Source: Pseudomonas graminis (GTDB taxonomy: Bacteria > Pseudomonadota > Gammaproteobacteria > Pseudomonadales > Pseudomonadaceae). From it: 64,000 bases of DNA. A program made the translations under genes and the position numbers. The stretch covers positions 4,354,501 to 4,418,500 of the forward strand of contig NZ_CP053746.1 in the NCBI RefSeq assembly GCF_013201545.1. The letters run 5' to 3'. The notes beneath the pieces are model-generated. The model had not been told where the DNA came from. It saw nothing but the letters and a program-made list of their open reading frames with translations, and ran no database searches. This document shows, one piece after another, positions 32,481 to 42,412 of the stretch. How positions within the stretch are numbered: the first letter of the stretch is position 1; the number at the start of each line of letters is the position of its first letter.

Positions 32481-34139
32481 TCAGAAGCGGGTGAATTCCG
32501 ATTCATCCGGGGCGCTGGCCATGCTGTACGCAAACGCTTTGCGCGGCGGCTGCGGTTTCACCCGTGGCGGCTGATGGCTAGGCTTGCTGCCGGCGTTGTC
32601 CACGCTGCTGCTTTGGGCAGCGGGCCTGGGCGTTGAATCAAGCACGAAGAAACTCATGGCCTGTTGCAGCTGTTCGGCCTGACTGCTCATTTCTTCGGCG
32701 GTGGCGGCCAGCTCCTCGCTGCTCGACGCATTCTGCTGAGTCACCTGGTTGAGCTGGGTCATCGCCGTATTGATCTGCGCGACGCCGGCGGCCTGCTCCT
32801 CGGAGGCTGCGCTGATTTCCTGCACCAGGTCGCTGGTCTTGTTGATGGACGGCACCATCTCACCGAGCAACTTGCCGGCCTTTTCCGCCATGTCGACACT
32901 GCTGGAAGACAGCTCGCCGATTTCCTGGGCGGCGACCTGGCTGCGTTCGGCCAGCTTGCGCACTTCGGCCGCGACCACCGCGAAACCCTTGCCATGCTCA
33001 CCGGCCCGAGCGGCCTCGATAGCGGCGTTGAGGGCCAGCAGGTTGGTCTGGTAGGCGATGTCATCGATGATGCTGATGCGCTGGGCGATTTTCTTCATCG
33101 CCACGACGGTCTGCTGCACCGAATCGCCACCTTCGGTGGCTTCCTTGGCGGCCTTGCTGGCCATGCCATCGGTCACTTTGGCGTTTTCGGTGTTCTGGTT
33201 GATGCTGGCGCTCATCTGCTCGATCGAGGCACTGGTTTCCTCGACGCTGGCGGCCTGTTCACTGGTCGCCTGGCTCATCGATTGCGCAGTGGCGCTGACC
33301 TGCTCGGAGGCGCTGGCGAGGTTGTCAGCGGCGTTGCGCACTTCGCCGATGATGTGTCCCAGCTTGCCGACCATGTTGCGCATGGCGTTGAGCACCATGC
33401 CGGTTTCATCTTTCGTCCCTGGTTCGATGGGCGTACTGAGATTACCTTCAGCCAATTGCTCGGCGGCGGTGGCGGCTTGTCTCAGCGGACGCGAGATGAT
33501 GCGCGCGATGAACACGGCCAGGCCCAGGCCGATCACTAACGCAGCGATCAGCGCCGCAATGATCGCCCAGCGGGCGCCTTCGTACAGCGCAGAGCCCTTG
33601 TCACCAGCAGCCGTCGCGCCGGCGTCATTGATCTCGACCATTTTCTGCAGGCGGTTGGTCAAGTCTTCGAAACGCGCCTTCGACTCACCCCTGAGCAAGC
33701 TGCGCGCCTGGTCCTCCTGGTTCTGCCGGGACAGTTCGAACAGCTGATTGCTGGTTGCGAGGTAGGTAGCCCAAGCGCCTTTCGCTGCCGCCAGAAGCTG
33801 ACGATCTTCCTCGTTCGAGAGCAGATTCTCATAGGTGCCCATGCGGGTTTCAAACTGCTGGCGGGCTTCGGTGGCTTCCCGCTCGGCCTGGGCCTTCTCT
33901 TCGGCGACATCGGTACCGATGGAGCGATTTTCTTTCAGGCGATAGCTGGCGGCAAAAAAACGCATGCCTGCCGCTGCGCGCATGGAGGGCATCCAGTTAC
34001 CCCGGATGTCCTGAGCAGCCTGATTGACGCCCCCTAGCTGATGAATGGCGAAGACGCCCATTGCGGCAGTGAGGGCCAGGACCACCAGGAATGAGCTGAT
34101 CAACTTGGTGGAAATCTTTAGATCGTAGAACCATTTCAT
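32481..34139 (-). CDS. Methyl-accepting chemotaxis protein with periplasmic four-helix-bundle sensor
   Basis: A 552-residue chemoreceptor. Two transmembrane helices (about 9-31 and 185-208) flank a periplasmic 4HB_MCP-type ligand domain; a HAMP domain and a complete cytoplasmic signalling hairpin follow (tip [23 protein letters not shown]). After the hairpin there is a Pro-rich linker of about 50 residues ending in DESEFTRF. The last five residues EFTRF fit the x-[HFYW]-x-x-[HFYW] tether by which CheR and CheB dock. The start at 34139 has GGAGG seven bases upstream. The ligand is unknown. Confidence 0.92.
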   Translation of the reverse strand: MKWFYDLKISTKLISSFLVVLALTAAMGVFAIHQLGGVNQAAQDIRGNWMPSMRAAAGMRFFAASYRLKENRSIGTDVAEEKAQAEREATEARQQFETRMGTYENLLSNEEDRQLLAAAKGAWATYLATSNQLFELSRQNQEDQARSLLRGESKARFEDLTNRLQKMVEINDAGATAAGDKGSALYEGARWAIIAALIAALVIGLGLAVFIARIISRPLRQAATAAEQLAEGNLSTPIEPGTKDETGMVLNAMRNMVGKLGHIIGEVRNAADNLASASEQVSATAQSMSQATSEQAASVEETSASIEQMSASINQNTENAKVTDGMASKAAKEATEGGDSVQQTVVAMKKIAQRISIIDDIAYQTNLLALNAAIEAARAGEHGKGFAVVAAEVRKLAERSQVAAQEIGELSSSSVDMAEKAGKLLGEMVPSINKTSDLVQEISAASEEQAAGVAQINTAMTQLNQVTQQNASSSEELAATAEEMSSQAEQLQQAMSFFVLDSTPRPAAQSSSVDNAGSKPSHQPPRVKPQPPRKAFAYSMASAPDESEFTRF

Positions 34140-34168
34140 CGTGAAACCTCCATGGTGTTGCAAATACG

Positions 34169-36223
34169 TCAGCGAGCGACAACGGTCGGCGAATAAGGCG
34201 CCTGGGTCGTGCGGGCTTCCAGTTGTACGATTTGATTGAGCAATGCCGGTATGTCGAGGATCAGCGCCACCGCGCCACTGCCCAATATGGTCGAGCCGCT
34301 GATGCCGCGCAGTGCGCCGAACAACTTGCCCAACGGTTTGATCACGGTCTGGAATTCTCCGAGCAGGTCATCGACGACCAGCCCGGCCTTGTGCTCGGCG
34401 TAGCGCACGACCACCACATTCTGGCGTCGGCCGGCGCTGCCTTCGTGGCTGAAGTGGTCGCGCAGGTCCACCAGCGGCAACACCTCGCCACGCAGGTCCA
34501 GGTAGCCCTTGTCACGGCTTGACTGGCGCTGGTGTTCATCCAGTTCGATGCATTCCTGAACCATGTCCAGCGGAATCACGTAGGTGGATGTATCGATGCC
34601 GACCAGAAAGCCATTGATGATCGCCAGGGTCAGCGGCAAACGAATGCGCACCACGGTGCCCTGCCCCGGGCGACTGTCCAGATCGACGGTGCCGCGCAGC
34701 AGCGTGATGTTGCGCTTGACCACGTCCATGCCGACGCCACGGCCCGACAGATTGGTCACCGCCTCGGCGGTTGAGAAGCCCGGCTCGAAGATCAGGTTGT
34801 AGATCTCCTGATCGGAGAGCACTGCACCGCTGGCGACCAGTCCGCGCTCTTGAGCCTTCTCCAGGATTCGTTCGCGGTTGAGTCCGTTGCCGTCGTCGGC
34901 GATTTCGATGACGATGCTTCCCGAGTCGTGGTAGGCATTCAGGCTCAGATGGCCCTTCCCCGCCTTACCGGCAGCGCGCCGGGCATCGGCGCTTTCGATG
35001 CCGTGGTCCATGGCGTTGCGCAGCAGGTGCATCAAGGGGTCGCCGATTTTCTCGACGACGGTCTTGTCCAGTTCGGTTTCGGCACCGCTGATGCTCAGCT
35101 CGATGTCCTTGCCCAGCTCCTGACTGATGTCGCGAACCACGCGGCGGAAGCGGTTAAACGTGTCGCCGATGGGAATCATGCGCAAGTGCAGTGCGCCATC
35201 GAGGATCTCCTCCACCAGTCCCGAGACCGTCGACGTCGCCTCTTGCAGCGGGTCGTTGTGACAGGAACGAGCCAACAGGCTGGCACCCGCGCTCGCTATC
35301 ACCAGTTCGCCGACCAGGTTGATCAGTTCGTCGAGCTTGTCGGCATTGACGCGCACGTAGTTGCCGTCCCGGGCTTTCGGCTCACTGGCCGCCGGCAGAC
35401 GCTGCACCGAAGCCGTCAGTGGCCCCTGCTCTGCCTGAGCAACCAACTCGCTGCCGATGGTCACAGCGCTGTGGGGCGCTTCATCGATGGACTCGATGCG
35501 CACCTCACAGTCATCCCGCACAAAGTCGAATACTTCGTTGAGGGTGGCGTGGCTGGCCGTCGAGCGCAGGTCGATCTCGAAACCCAGATAGCAGCTTTCC
35601 GGGTCCCAGCTGTTCAGTGCCGGAAGGCTGTCGGTGAGGGTCGTGACCTGCGTTATCTGCCCCAGGGTTTCCAGGTAGCGCAGGAACGAAAGCGGGTCCA
35701 TGCCATTGCGAAATACGTCCACTCCGAAGCGCAGGGAGATATGCCAGAGCACCTCGGCGGACGTGTCTGCGCCGCCATCAACGCGTTTTTCAGTGTTTTG
35801 AGCGCTGGTATCGGGGACAGGGTGCGCCGCCTGATAGCTGCTCAACGCCTCGCGCAACGCCGCTTCACGCTCCAGGGCCACAGGCTCAAGCGTCTCTCCG
35901 CGACTGGCGACAACGTTGATCAGCTCCAGCATATGATCGCCGCACTTGAGCAGCACCGCGATCAGCCGAGAGTCGACTGCCACACTGCCGTCGCGCAGGC
36001 GGTCGAGTACGTCCTCAACGATGTGCGTGAAGCTGACCACCGGGTTCAGGCCGAACAGGCCGGCCGAACCCTTGATGGTGTGCGCGGCACGAAAAATCGC
36101 ACCGATGGCATCCTGGTCGTCAGGTTCGGTTTCCAGTTGCAGCAGGGATTGCTCCATGACCTGCAACAGTTCGTGGGCCTCGACGATGAATGTCTGCAAT
36201 GCCTGGTCGAGATTGATGCTCAC
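34169..36223 (-). CDS. cheA: Chemotaxis histidine kinase CheA
   Basis: CheA of 684 residues. The P1 phosphotransfer domain contains H48 ([13 protein letters not shown]); a P2-like region (about 150-250) is followed by the P3 dimerisation helices ([16 protein letters not shown]), the P4 ATPase with [11 protein letters not shown] (N box), [11 protein letters not shown] and [10 protein letters not shown] (G boxes), and the C-terminal CheW-like P5 domain. It starts with GTG at 36223, preceded by GGAAGG. It phosphorylates the CheY and CheB of the same operon. Confidence 0.95.
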   Translation of the reverse strand: MSINLDQALQTFIVEAHELLQVMEQSLLQLETEPDDQDAIGAIFRAAHTIKGSAGLFGLNPVVSFTHIVEDVLDRLRDGSVAVDSRLIAVLLKCGDHMLELINVVASRGETLEPVALEREAALREALSSYQAAHPVPDTSAQNTEKRVDGGADTSAEVLWHISLRFGVDVFRNGMDPLSFLRYLETLGQITQVTTLTDSLPALNSWDPESCYLGFEIDLRSTASHATLNEVFDFVRDDCEVRIESIDEAPHSAVTIGSELVAQAEQGPLTASVQRLPAASEPKARDGNYVRVNADKLDELINLVGELVIASAGASLLARSCHNDPLQEATSTVSGLVEEILDGALHLRMIPIGDTFNRFRRVVRDISQELGKDIELSISGAETELDKTVVEKIGDPLMHLLRNAMDHGIESADARRAAGKAGKGHLSLNAYHDSGSIVIEIADDGNGLNRERILEKAQERGLVASGAVLSDQEIYNLIFEPGFSTAEAVTNLSGRGVGMDVVKRNITLLRGTVDLDSRPGQGTVVRIRLPLTLAIINGFLVGIDTSTYVIPLDMVQECIELDEHQRQSSRDKGYLDLRGEVLPLVDLRDHFSHEGSAGRRQNVVVVRYAEHKAGLVVDDLLGEFQTVIKPLGKLFGALRGISGSTILGSGAVALILDIPALLNQIVQLEARTTQAPYSPTVVAR

Positions 36224-36291
36224 CTGGACCTTCCTTGTCTATCAATGAACGTGCAATGAACGTGGCTGGGGTTGGCGCGGCGGCGGCCTGG

Positions 36292-36579
36292 CTATGAGGC
36301 CGCTTTGCGACACAGCTCAAGGGCCTGCGTGACCGCCAGGCTCTGGCCGGTGACACTTAAGGCGGTGCCAGCGTTCTCGGCTTCACGCTGGATGACCGCG
36401 AGCAACTGCAGCCCCGCGCCATCCATTTCTGTGACCTGCGAGAGGTCCAGCATCAGGCGCGCCGCGCCGCCCATCTGCGGCAACAGCGCGCCCGCCAGCT
36501 CGGCTACGGTGTAGATCGTCAGCTCTCCGTCAATGCTGACGCAGGTGCTGTCGTCGAGTGTTTCGAGGGTGATCGGCAT
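36292..36579 (-). CDS. STAS-domain protein in the chemotaxis operon
   Basis: A 95-residue single STAS (anti-sigma-factor-antagonist-like) domain. The fold is recognisable from SIDGELTIYTVAEL and LMLDLSQVTEMDGAGLQLL. The position that is a phosphorylatable Ser or Thr in SpoIIAA-type proteins (D-S/T-A-G) is glycine here (D-G-A-G), so switching by a serine kinase looks unlikely. AGGAGG lies five bases before the ATG. It sits between cheY and cheA, as in other pseudomonad and vibrio chemotaxis clusters, where a STAS protein may act as a scaffold or link. Confidence 0.85.
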   Translation of the reverse strand: MPITLETLDDSTCVSIDGELTIYTVAELAGALLPQMGGAARLMLDLSQVTEMDGAGLQLLAVIQREAENAGTALSVTGQSLAVTQALELCRKAAS

Positions 36580-36602
36580 CGCAGCCTCCTCCGCGCAAGG
36601 AT

Positions 36603-36971
36603 TCAGGGCAGGATCAGCTTCGACACGGCTGCCAGCATCTGTGCGGGCTGAAACGGCTTCACCACCCACGCTTTGGCGCCCGCCGCCTGCCCCTCGGCCT
36701 TCTTCGACTCCTGGGACTCGGTGGTCAGCATGATGATCGGCGTGAACCTGTAGCTGGCCAGTTTCTTGACCTCCTTGACGAAGGTGATGCCGTCCATGTT
36801 GGGCATGTTCACGTCGCTGATGATCAGGTGCACTTTCTGCCCGGTGAGCTTGCCCAGCGCATCCTTGCCGTCGCACGCCTCGATCACGTCGTAACCTGCG
36901 CTTTTCAAGGCAATGCCTACCACTTGCCGCACGCTGCTGGAGTCGTCGACCACTAATACATTCTTCGCCAT
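36603..36971 (-). CDS. cheY: Chemotaxis response regulator CheY
   Basis: Stand-alone receiver domain of 122 residues. Acidic pair D9/D10, phospho-acceptor D53 (ISDVNMPNMDG), switch threonine in IIMLTTES and lysine in VVKPF are all present, so it should be phosphorylated by CheA. Whether it binds the flagellar motor or another output cannot be told. It is the second gene of the operon, following the MCP-like gene by 9 bases. Confidence 0.95.
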   Translation of the reverse strand: MAKNVLVVDDSSSVRQVVGIALKSAGYDVIEACDGKDALGKLTGQKVHLIISDVNMPNMDGITFVKEVKKLASYRFTPIIMLTTESQESKKAEGQAAGAKAWVVKPFQPAQMLAAVSKLILP

Positions 36972-36980
36972 GATGAGCTC

Positions 36981-38195
36981 CTAAAAGAAGGTGATGTCTT
37001 GAGAGTTCTGCTGCACGGGCGTCTCGCCACGATGGGTGCGACGCTGCTCGTCGGTGGCGTAGGTGGCGTCCATGCGCGCCAGCCATTGGCGGGCATCAAG
37101 GGACGTCGCCTGATCCGGGGTCTCGTTCGCCTGGAGCAGGTGGCCATGCAAATCTTCCATGTTGTCCCGCACGTGGCTGAGGATCTGGCTCACACGGTCC
37201 TGGAATTGCAGGTCGACCAGCACCTCCGTCATCTCATCGCCAATGCCCCGGCTTTCCTGCTTGAGCAGGTCCGCCGATTCGGCCAGGCGCCCGGTGATGT
37301 TATGAAAACGCTCGAGCACGACTTGAATGCTGTTTTCTGACGCGGCCACCGATTGGCTGTCCTGATCGGCGCTGCTCGATGCGGCGTGCACTAACTGCGT
37401 GATGCCGTTATTAATGATGTCGACCTTGGCCGACATCTGCTGGCCGGTTTCACTGGATTTGCTCGACAGGCTGCGCACTGCGTCGGCCACCACGGCAAAG
37501 CCGCGACCGGCTTCACCGGCACGCGCCGCTTCAATGGCTGCGTTGAGGGCCAGGAGGTTTGTTTGCGCGGCGATCGCCGCTACGTCCGCGGCCATGGTGC
37601 GCAGTTCGCCGGTATAAGCGGTAAGGCCGCGCACCTGGGCCAGGGTCTGGTCACGGCTGGTCTGAGCGGCCTTGAGTGAGTTGATCACCTGGCTTAAATC
37701 GCTTTCGCTGAGTGACAGCACTTCAAGCGCCCCGTCTGCCGTTTGCCCGTCGAGTTCGCCGGCAGCGCGCTGGGACGCGTGAACCGTTTCCTGCAATCGC
37801 GCGGCGATCCCGATGAACCGGTTGGTCAGATTCACAATCGCTTCTTCGGTCTGATACCGAGAGCTTTCCACCTGCCGGGCCCAGATCGGCATGGCGCCCA
37901 GCAACACCTCATTGAGTTGTACGCCCGAGGTCATGCCGTTGCTCGCCGCGTCCGCCTCTGACTGCTCCGCCTGCGCCCGAGCCGTGGCTCGCAGCACCAC
38001 GTTACGCTGGGAACCGGCACTCCAGGCACCTGCGCCGAGGCCGATCAAAACCAGCGCTGCGCACGCGATGAGGTTGGGGAGAGAGGTTGACTGGGCGAGT
38101 ATCCATGCAACGGCAGGCACGACCGGAATCAAAGCGAACCAGAGAACACGCGGATGAGCGGAAGGGGCAATGCGAATGGATTGACGCTGGGTCAT
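36981..38195 (-). CDS. Membrane-anchored MCP-like protein without a ligand domain, first gene of the chemotaxis operon
   Basis: A 404-residue protein. Two closely spaced transmembrane helices (about 18-36 and 40-60) leave almost no periplasmic loop, so external ligand sensing is unlikely. The cytoplasmic part has a methyl-accepting signalling hairpin (tip [23 protein letters not shown], then [12 protein letters not shown]) but no evident HAMP. The C-terminal region ([20 protein letters not shown]) is shared with a group of proteins encoded beside cheY, and the protein ends in DITFF. It begins the operon. It may sense cytoplasmic or membrane state, or interact with CheY. Confidence 0.85.
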   Translation of the reverse strand: MTQRQSIRIAPSAHPRVLWFALIPVVPAVAWILAQSTSLPNLIACAALVLIGLGAGAWSAGSQRNVVLRATARAQAEQSEADAASNGMTSGVQLNEVLLGAMPIWARQVESSRYQTEEAIVNLTNRFIGIAARLQETVHASQRAAGELDGQTADGALEVLSLSESDLSQVINSLKAAQTSRDQTLAQVRGLTAYTGELRTMAADVAAIAAQTNLLALNAAIEAARAGEAGRGFAVVADAVRSLSSKSSETGQQMSAKVDIINNGITQLVHAASSSADQDSQSVAASENSIQVVLERFHNITGRLAESADLLKQESRGIGDEMTEVLVDLQFQDRVSQILSHVRDNMEDLHGHLLQANETPDQATSLDARQWLARMDATYATDEQRRTHRGETPVQQNSQDITFF

Positions 38196-38767
38196 GGGTT
38201 CGATCCTTGAACAAACTTGCGTATGTAACTGACATCACGGTTATCTGCCCAGTGCGTCACAACTTGAGTCATCCCCCTCTGCCTTCCGTCCGGTTTATGA
38301 CCGTCGCGTGACGCTGAAGATGCCTGCGCTCCTTGTAACCGCCGGCCGCGATGACCCGATTGAGAGTAATTCCAACGTGCAAAATCGTAGACTTTTTTGT
38401 TGCGGCACGATGCGCAGAGTGTCCGAACTCCCTGCTATCGCATTGGCAGGATGATGGGATGAGGGCCCGGCAAAGATCGACCATCGTCAACATCCTGATT
38501 AAGACTTATATAAAAGTCTGGAGATTGAAACGCGCTTCTCCGGGCAACTGACGAGCCCTGCCCTGCAACTTTCCGGCATTGGTGAAGTTTGTTCATAAAA
38601 GCATTCTGGAGAGCCGTATGGTTCGGGCCAATACCCCGACGTACAGTGTTGTGACAGCAGGTATCCGATGGGGATTGGACGCGAAAGCGATGAGATTGCT
38701 GACCACTTACTCCATCACGGCTGATTAACTTTCTCCGAATCACCCCACTGCATAAGGTGCCCACAGG
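38196..38767. other. Intergenic region holding the chemotaxis operon promoter; no gene supported
   Basis: About 570 bases between divergent genes. No frame has both a ribosome site and a protein-like composition. A short inverted repeat AGACTT / AAGTCT around ATATAA (38502-38519) is the only clear structure. Confidence 0.5.
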
Positions 38768-39292
38768 ATGCGCGACAAACGATTCGCCCTATTCACCCAA
38801 ACTCATGTCGGGGGCGCAAGGGGACTGACGCGGGCCTTCGGACTTCTGTTAGGCCTGACAGCGTTGAGCGAAAGCAATGCCTCGCCTGCGACCCCCGTGG
38901 GCTCTGCTCCCGCGGCCACGTCAGCCACCGTGCAGCTTCCGGAATCCCGTATCTGGATGACGGTTCGCGACACGCGCTTCGCGATCACCCTGGCGGATAC
39001 ACAAGCGGCACGGGCATTTGCCGCCCTGCTCCCACTCTCCATCGACATGCCTGACCTGAACAACAACGAGAAGCACGCCGAACTGCCGACATCGCTGCCG
39101 ACAAGTACGATTCGCCCCGGCACGATCCACAGCGGCGATCTGATGCTGTACGGGTCACGCACGCTGGTCGCGTTCTACGCTACTTTCTCATCGCCCTATT
39201 CCTACACTCGTTTGGGCCGCATCGACAATGCCGCCGAACTGGCCCGCGTCTTTGGCAGCGATGCAGTACGCATCACTTTTTCAAAACAATAA
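38768..39292 (+). CDS. Secreted cyclophilin-like-fold protein
   Basis: A 174-residue protein with an N-terminal Sec signal (hydrophobic stretch about 20-38, likely cleavage near NASPA) followed, from about residue 58, by a cyclophilin-like domain (IWMTVRDTRFAITLADTQAARAF, LPLSIDMPDLN, then IHSGDLMLYGSRTLVAFYATF and YTRLGRIDN). This is the small bacterial cyclophilin-like family fused to flavodoxins in some species; the prolyl-isomerase residues of true cyclophilins are not evident. CACAGG lies before the ATG. Function unknown; it is not obviously linked to its neighbours. Confidence 0.75.
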   Translation: MRDKRFALFTQTHVGGARGLTRAFGLLLGLTALSESNASPATPVGSAPAATSATVQLPESRIWMTVRDTRFAITLADTQAARAFAALLPLSIDMPDLNNNEKHAELPTSLPTSTIRPGTIHSGDLMLYGSRTLVAFYATFSSPYSYTRLGRIDNAAELARVFGSDAVRITFSKQ

Positions 39293-39479
39293 CGTCAGAC
39301 GATTTTTCTCAAACGGCTGCGCTTTTTGACGGCCCACTGGTGGATATCGTTTTTATAACGAAAGCACTCACGTTGCGATTCTTGAGTGACGGCGCCTGCC
39401 GTCATGTCGAGCGCCGCGGGCGAAGCGTTGTGCGCGTTAAATAGTTAAAGACATTAACCAATTAATGAACGGGCACCTC

Positions 39480-39876
39480 ATGAAATTACGTACTTTTGCG
39501 ACAGCCTTATTGTCTGTCGCGGCGATAGCCGGCTGTACCACTGGAACACCGCGCGCTGAACCTGGGAAGGTCCATCGTCGACATTGAGGCCCACGCAGGA
39601 GACGACATGATCGCAAGACGTCTCGACGGAAATCAGGCCAACAGCTTGAATCATTTCATTGTTTCGCCAGGCAGGCATTCGATGGAAATGGGGATTGTGA
39701 TAATCGGGTATCAGAACAGTCATCGTCGCTGCACGGCAACGCTGGACTACGACGGATTTGCGGCCGATGAGCGCTACACGTTGGTACAGAGCCGAGCGGA
39801 TGCAGAGGTCAAGGTGTCGCTGCTGGACAGTCGAGGCGTTGCGGTGGCTCAAGCCGGCAAGGTGCCTTGCCTTTAA
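39480..39876 (+). pseudogene. Small lipoprotein gene disrupted by a frameshift
   Basis: From the ATG at 39480 the frame gives a normal lipoprotein signal (MKLRTFATALLS, lipobox IAGC with the cysteine at residue 19) and then stops at codon 36 (TGA). Shifted by one base at the CGCGCGC run near 39550-39556, the frame continues as ALNLGRSIVDIEAHAGDDM, then SPGRHSMEMGIVI and DYDGFAADERYTL, to a stop at 39876. This matches a pseudomonad lipoprotein family with an LPPGRHxLEV-like core. So either the gene is inactivated, or there is a sequencing indel in a slippery dinucleotide run. An internal ATG at 39607 could not give an exported protein. Confidence 0.7.
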
Positions 39877-39927
39877 TCAGCCAATCCAGCCAATCGGTCC
39901 GGCAGGCATTGGGGACTGAACCCGTCG

Positions 39928-39962
39928 AGCGTGGCACCCAGCAAATGTGTGGGTGCCACGCT
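39928..39962. terminator. Strong hairpin between convergent genes
   Basis: A perfect 13-bp stem AGCGTGGCACCCA / TGGGTGCCACGCT with a 9-base loop, between the broken lipoprotein gene and the PQQ dehydrogenase. No T-run on either side. Confidence 0.65.
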
Positions 39963-39968
39963 GCCGTT

Positions 39969-42347
39969 TCAGGGTTTGGGCGCCGGCAACGCGAACGCCA
40001 CAATCGTGTTGCTCAGCCGCGTTTTGAGCGCCTTCTTGCCCCCTGCCGCAATCACCACGAACTGCCTGCCGCTGCGGGGGCCGATATAAGTCACGGGGCT
40101 CGCATTGCCTGCGCCCGGCAGCCGCGCCGACCAGAGCTCTTCACCGCTGTGCACATCCAGTGCGCGAATCGTGCGTTCGGCGGTCGCTGCAATGAAGATC
40201 AGACCACTGCGGGTGCTGACCGAGCCGCCGGTCATCGGCGTACCCACCGTCACGGGCAACATCGACGGGATGCCCAGCGGGCCGGTGTCTCTTGCCGTCC
40301 CCAGCGGCCTGGACCAGAGCAGTTTGCCGCTGGCCAGGTCCACTGCCGAAATCAGCCCCCACGGCGGCGCATTGCAGGGCGTGCCGAGTACGGACAGGAA
40401 AGTGGTGCCGTACGCGCCGTAAGGCGTGTTGAGCATGGGCCGCTGGGCATCACCGCCCGGGCTCTGACCGTCCGACAGCCTGAACTTGCGTTCAACCGCC
40501 TCCTCCCGGCTGACCAGTTCGACGCGGTCCACCATTCGCAGCCAGTTGACGACCATCACGCCATGGTCGAGGTCCACCGACACACCGCCCCAATTGATCC
40601 CTCCAGCCGAACCTGGCGCGATCAGCACGGGCTGGCCCAGGGTAATCGGCGTCATGTGCCCCTCGTAGCGAGAATGGCGAAACTGAATCCGGCACAGCAT
40701 CTGGTCCAGCGGGGTAATGCCCCACATGTCACGTTCCTGCAGCGTCGGCTGGCGAAACGCAGGCAGGCCGATCGACGCAGGCTGAGTCGCCGACAACCGC
40801 TCGCCCTTCGCTAGCCCGCCCTGAGGCACTGCCTGCTCTTGAACGGGCGCAATCGGTGTGCCCGTCTCTCGATCGAGGACGAAGACCTCGCCTCGCTTGG
40901 TCGCCTGAATCAGCGCATGGCGGATGACGCCGTCCACGGGCAAATCCACCAGCGTCGGCTGAGCCGGCACGTCGTAATCCCAGATGTCGTGATGGGTGGT
41001 CTGGAAATGCCAGCGCAACCGGCCGGTTTCAGCGTCCAGCGCAATGACCGAGCTGGAGACCTGATCGTCACCCGGCCGACGCAAACCGCCAAAGTTGTCG
41101 GGGGTTGCATTGCCCATGGGCAGATAGACCAGGCCGAGGGTTTCATCGGCGCTGATCGGTGCCCAGCTGTTCGGTGAGGACGGTGAGTAAACCTCGCCAC
41201 TGGGCGGAGCACCCTTACGATCAGGCTGCTCGGAGTCGTAGGCCCATGCCAGTTGGCCGGTCTCTGCATCGAAAGCGCGGATGACTCCGGACGGCCCGCC
41301 CCAGTACTGACCGTCCGAAATTCCGCCCCCGACGACCACCTTGCCGCGAATGATCTGCGGCGCCGAGCTGACGTAATACAGGCCGTGGGGGTAGGCCTTG
41401 ATGCCCTCTCGCAGGTCGACGAAACCCTTGTCGCCGAAGTGCTCGCAGAACTCGCCAGTACGCGCATCAAGGGCCACCAGCCCGGGCATTTGATTGGGTG
41501 CGATGATCCGTTGAGCGCAGGGTCCCTCGGCATTAGGCAGCTGGTAAAAAGCGACGCCTCGGCAGGGTTTGCCGGATGCCGCCGTGCCACCTGAAATGTC
41601 CTGATGCCAGCGCTCTTTGCCGGTTTCCGCATCAAGCGCAGTGACGCGATTCTGATCGTTACACGCATAAAGCGTATCGCCGACCATGATCGGCACCACT
41701 TCCAGACCACCTTCCGGTCCCGGCCCCATAGGGCCTGTCTCAGCTTCCCAGGCGACTTGCAATTGCTGAACGTTGTCGGGCGTGATCTGCGTCAACGGGC
41801 TGAACCGTGTGCCGCCCTGATCATTGCCGAATGCAGGCCAATCCTGGCGAGCGGCCGCCTCTGTCATGCCGTTCGCCGGGGGATAACTGCTCGATACACC
41901 TGCGCGCAGCAGCGGGTCAGATGCCTCGCCCGACTGGCCATGCAGCACAGCGCTCACCGCCACGCTCACCAGTAACACCGCCAGCGAGCCGAGCCATGCC
42001 GATCGGCGCGGAGCTCGAAACCCCACGGTGCTGGCGACCAGCAGAACGGCCAGCAGCACAGGCAGTCCGAGCCGTGGCATTAACTGCCAACCGTCAAACC
42101 CCGCTTCCCAGACACTCCATGCCACCGTTGCGGCCAATAAAACGCCGTAGAGCAGGATGACGCGATGGTCGCGCCGGAACACGCCGATGGCACAGATGAC
42201 CCAGACGATGCCTGCGACCCCGTACCAGGCAGATCCGCCGTCACTGAGCAATACCGCACCGCCCAGCGTCATGGCGACACCCAAAATAGCCAATAACCCG
42301 CCAACGCCCTGCCTGAAGAGTCGGGCTGTTCTGTTTTCCATGCGCAT
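39969..42347 (-). CDS. Membrane-bound PQQ-dependent dehydrogenase, glucose/quinate/shikimate family
   Basis: Quinoprotein of 792 residues. The N-terminal five-helix membrane domain (about 10-145) precedes an eight-bladed PQQ beta-propeller facing the periplasm, with repeated propeller signatures (ALDAETGKERW, LVALDARTGEFC, VIALDAETGRLRW, DVHSGEELWSARLP). It oxidises a sugar or cyclitol and passes electrons to ubiquinone. It is a paralogue of the better Gcd match at 57805, so the substrate may be quinate, shikimate, inositol or another polyol rather than glucose. An alternative ATG lies at 42341. It is followed on the same strand by nothing else before the hairpin at 39928. Confidence 0.85.
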   Translation of the reverse strand: MRMENRTARLFRQGVGGLLAILGVAMTLGGAVLLSDGGSAWYGVAGIVWVICAIGVFRRDHRVILLYGVLLAATVAWSVWEAGFDGWQLMPRLGLPVLLAVLLVASTVGFRAPRRSAWLGSLAVLLVSVAVSAVLHGQSGEASDPLLRAGVSSSYPPANGMTEAAARQDWPAFGNDQGGTRFSPLTQITPDNVQQLQVAWEAETGPMGPGPEGGLEVVPIMVGDTLYACNDQNRVTALDAETGKERWHQDISGGTAASGKPCRGVAFYQLPNAEGPCAQRIIAPNQMPGLVALDARTGEFCEHFGDKGFVDLREGIKAYPHGLYYVSSAPQIIRGKVVVGGGISDGQYWGGPSGVIRAFDAETGQLAWAYDSEQPDRKGAPPSGEVYSPSSPNSWAPISADETLGLVYLPMGNATPDNFGGLRRPGDDQVSSSVIALDAETGRLRWHFQTTHHDIWDYDVPAQPTLVDLPVDGVIRHALIQATKRGEVFVLDRETGTPIAPVQEQAVPQGGLAKGERLSATQPASIGLPAFRQPTLQERDMWGITPLDQMLCRIQFRHSRYEGHMTPITLGQPVLIAPGSAGGINWGGVSVDLDHGVMVVNWLRMVDRVELVSREEAVERKFRLSDGQSPGGDAQRPMLNTPYGAYGTTFLSVLGTPCNAPPWGLISAVDLASGKLLWSRPLGTARDTGPLGIPSMLPVTVGTPMTGGSVSTRSGLIFIAATAERTIRALDVHSGEELWSARLPGAGNASPVTYIGPRSGRQFVVIAAGGKKALKTRLSNTIVAFALPAPKP

Positions 42348-42412
42348 GATGTGCCTGTCTGTGATGGTCTGTAGTGCTGCGGTCGGGGCTGGGCTGGGCT
42401 TCGAAGCCGGAT

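Noticed and set aside
34850..36259. 469-codon plus-strand open frame
   Set aside because: Antisense shadow of cheA, whose domains and motifs are all complete on the minus strand.
36580..37086. Long frame extending the STAS protein upstream
   Set aside because: It runs antiparallel in reading sense through cheY in another frame; the real start at 36579 has a perfect AGGAGG site.
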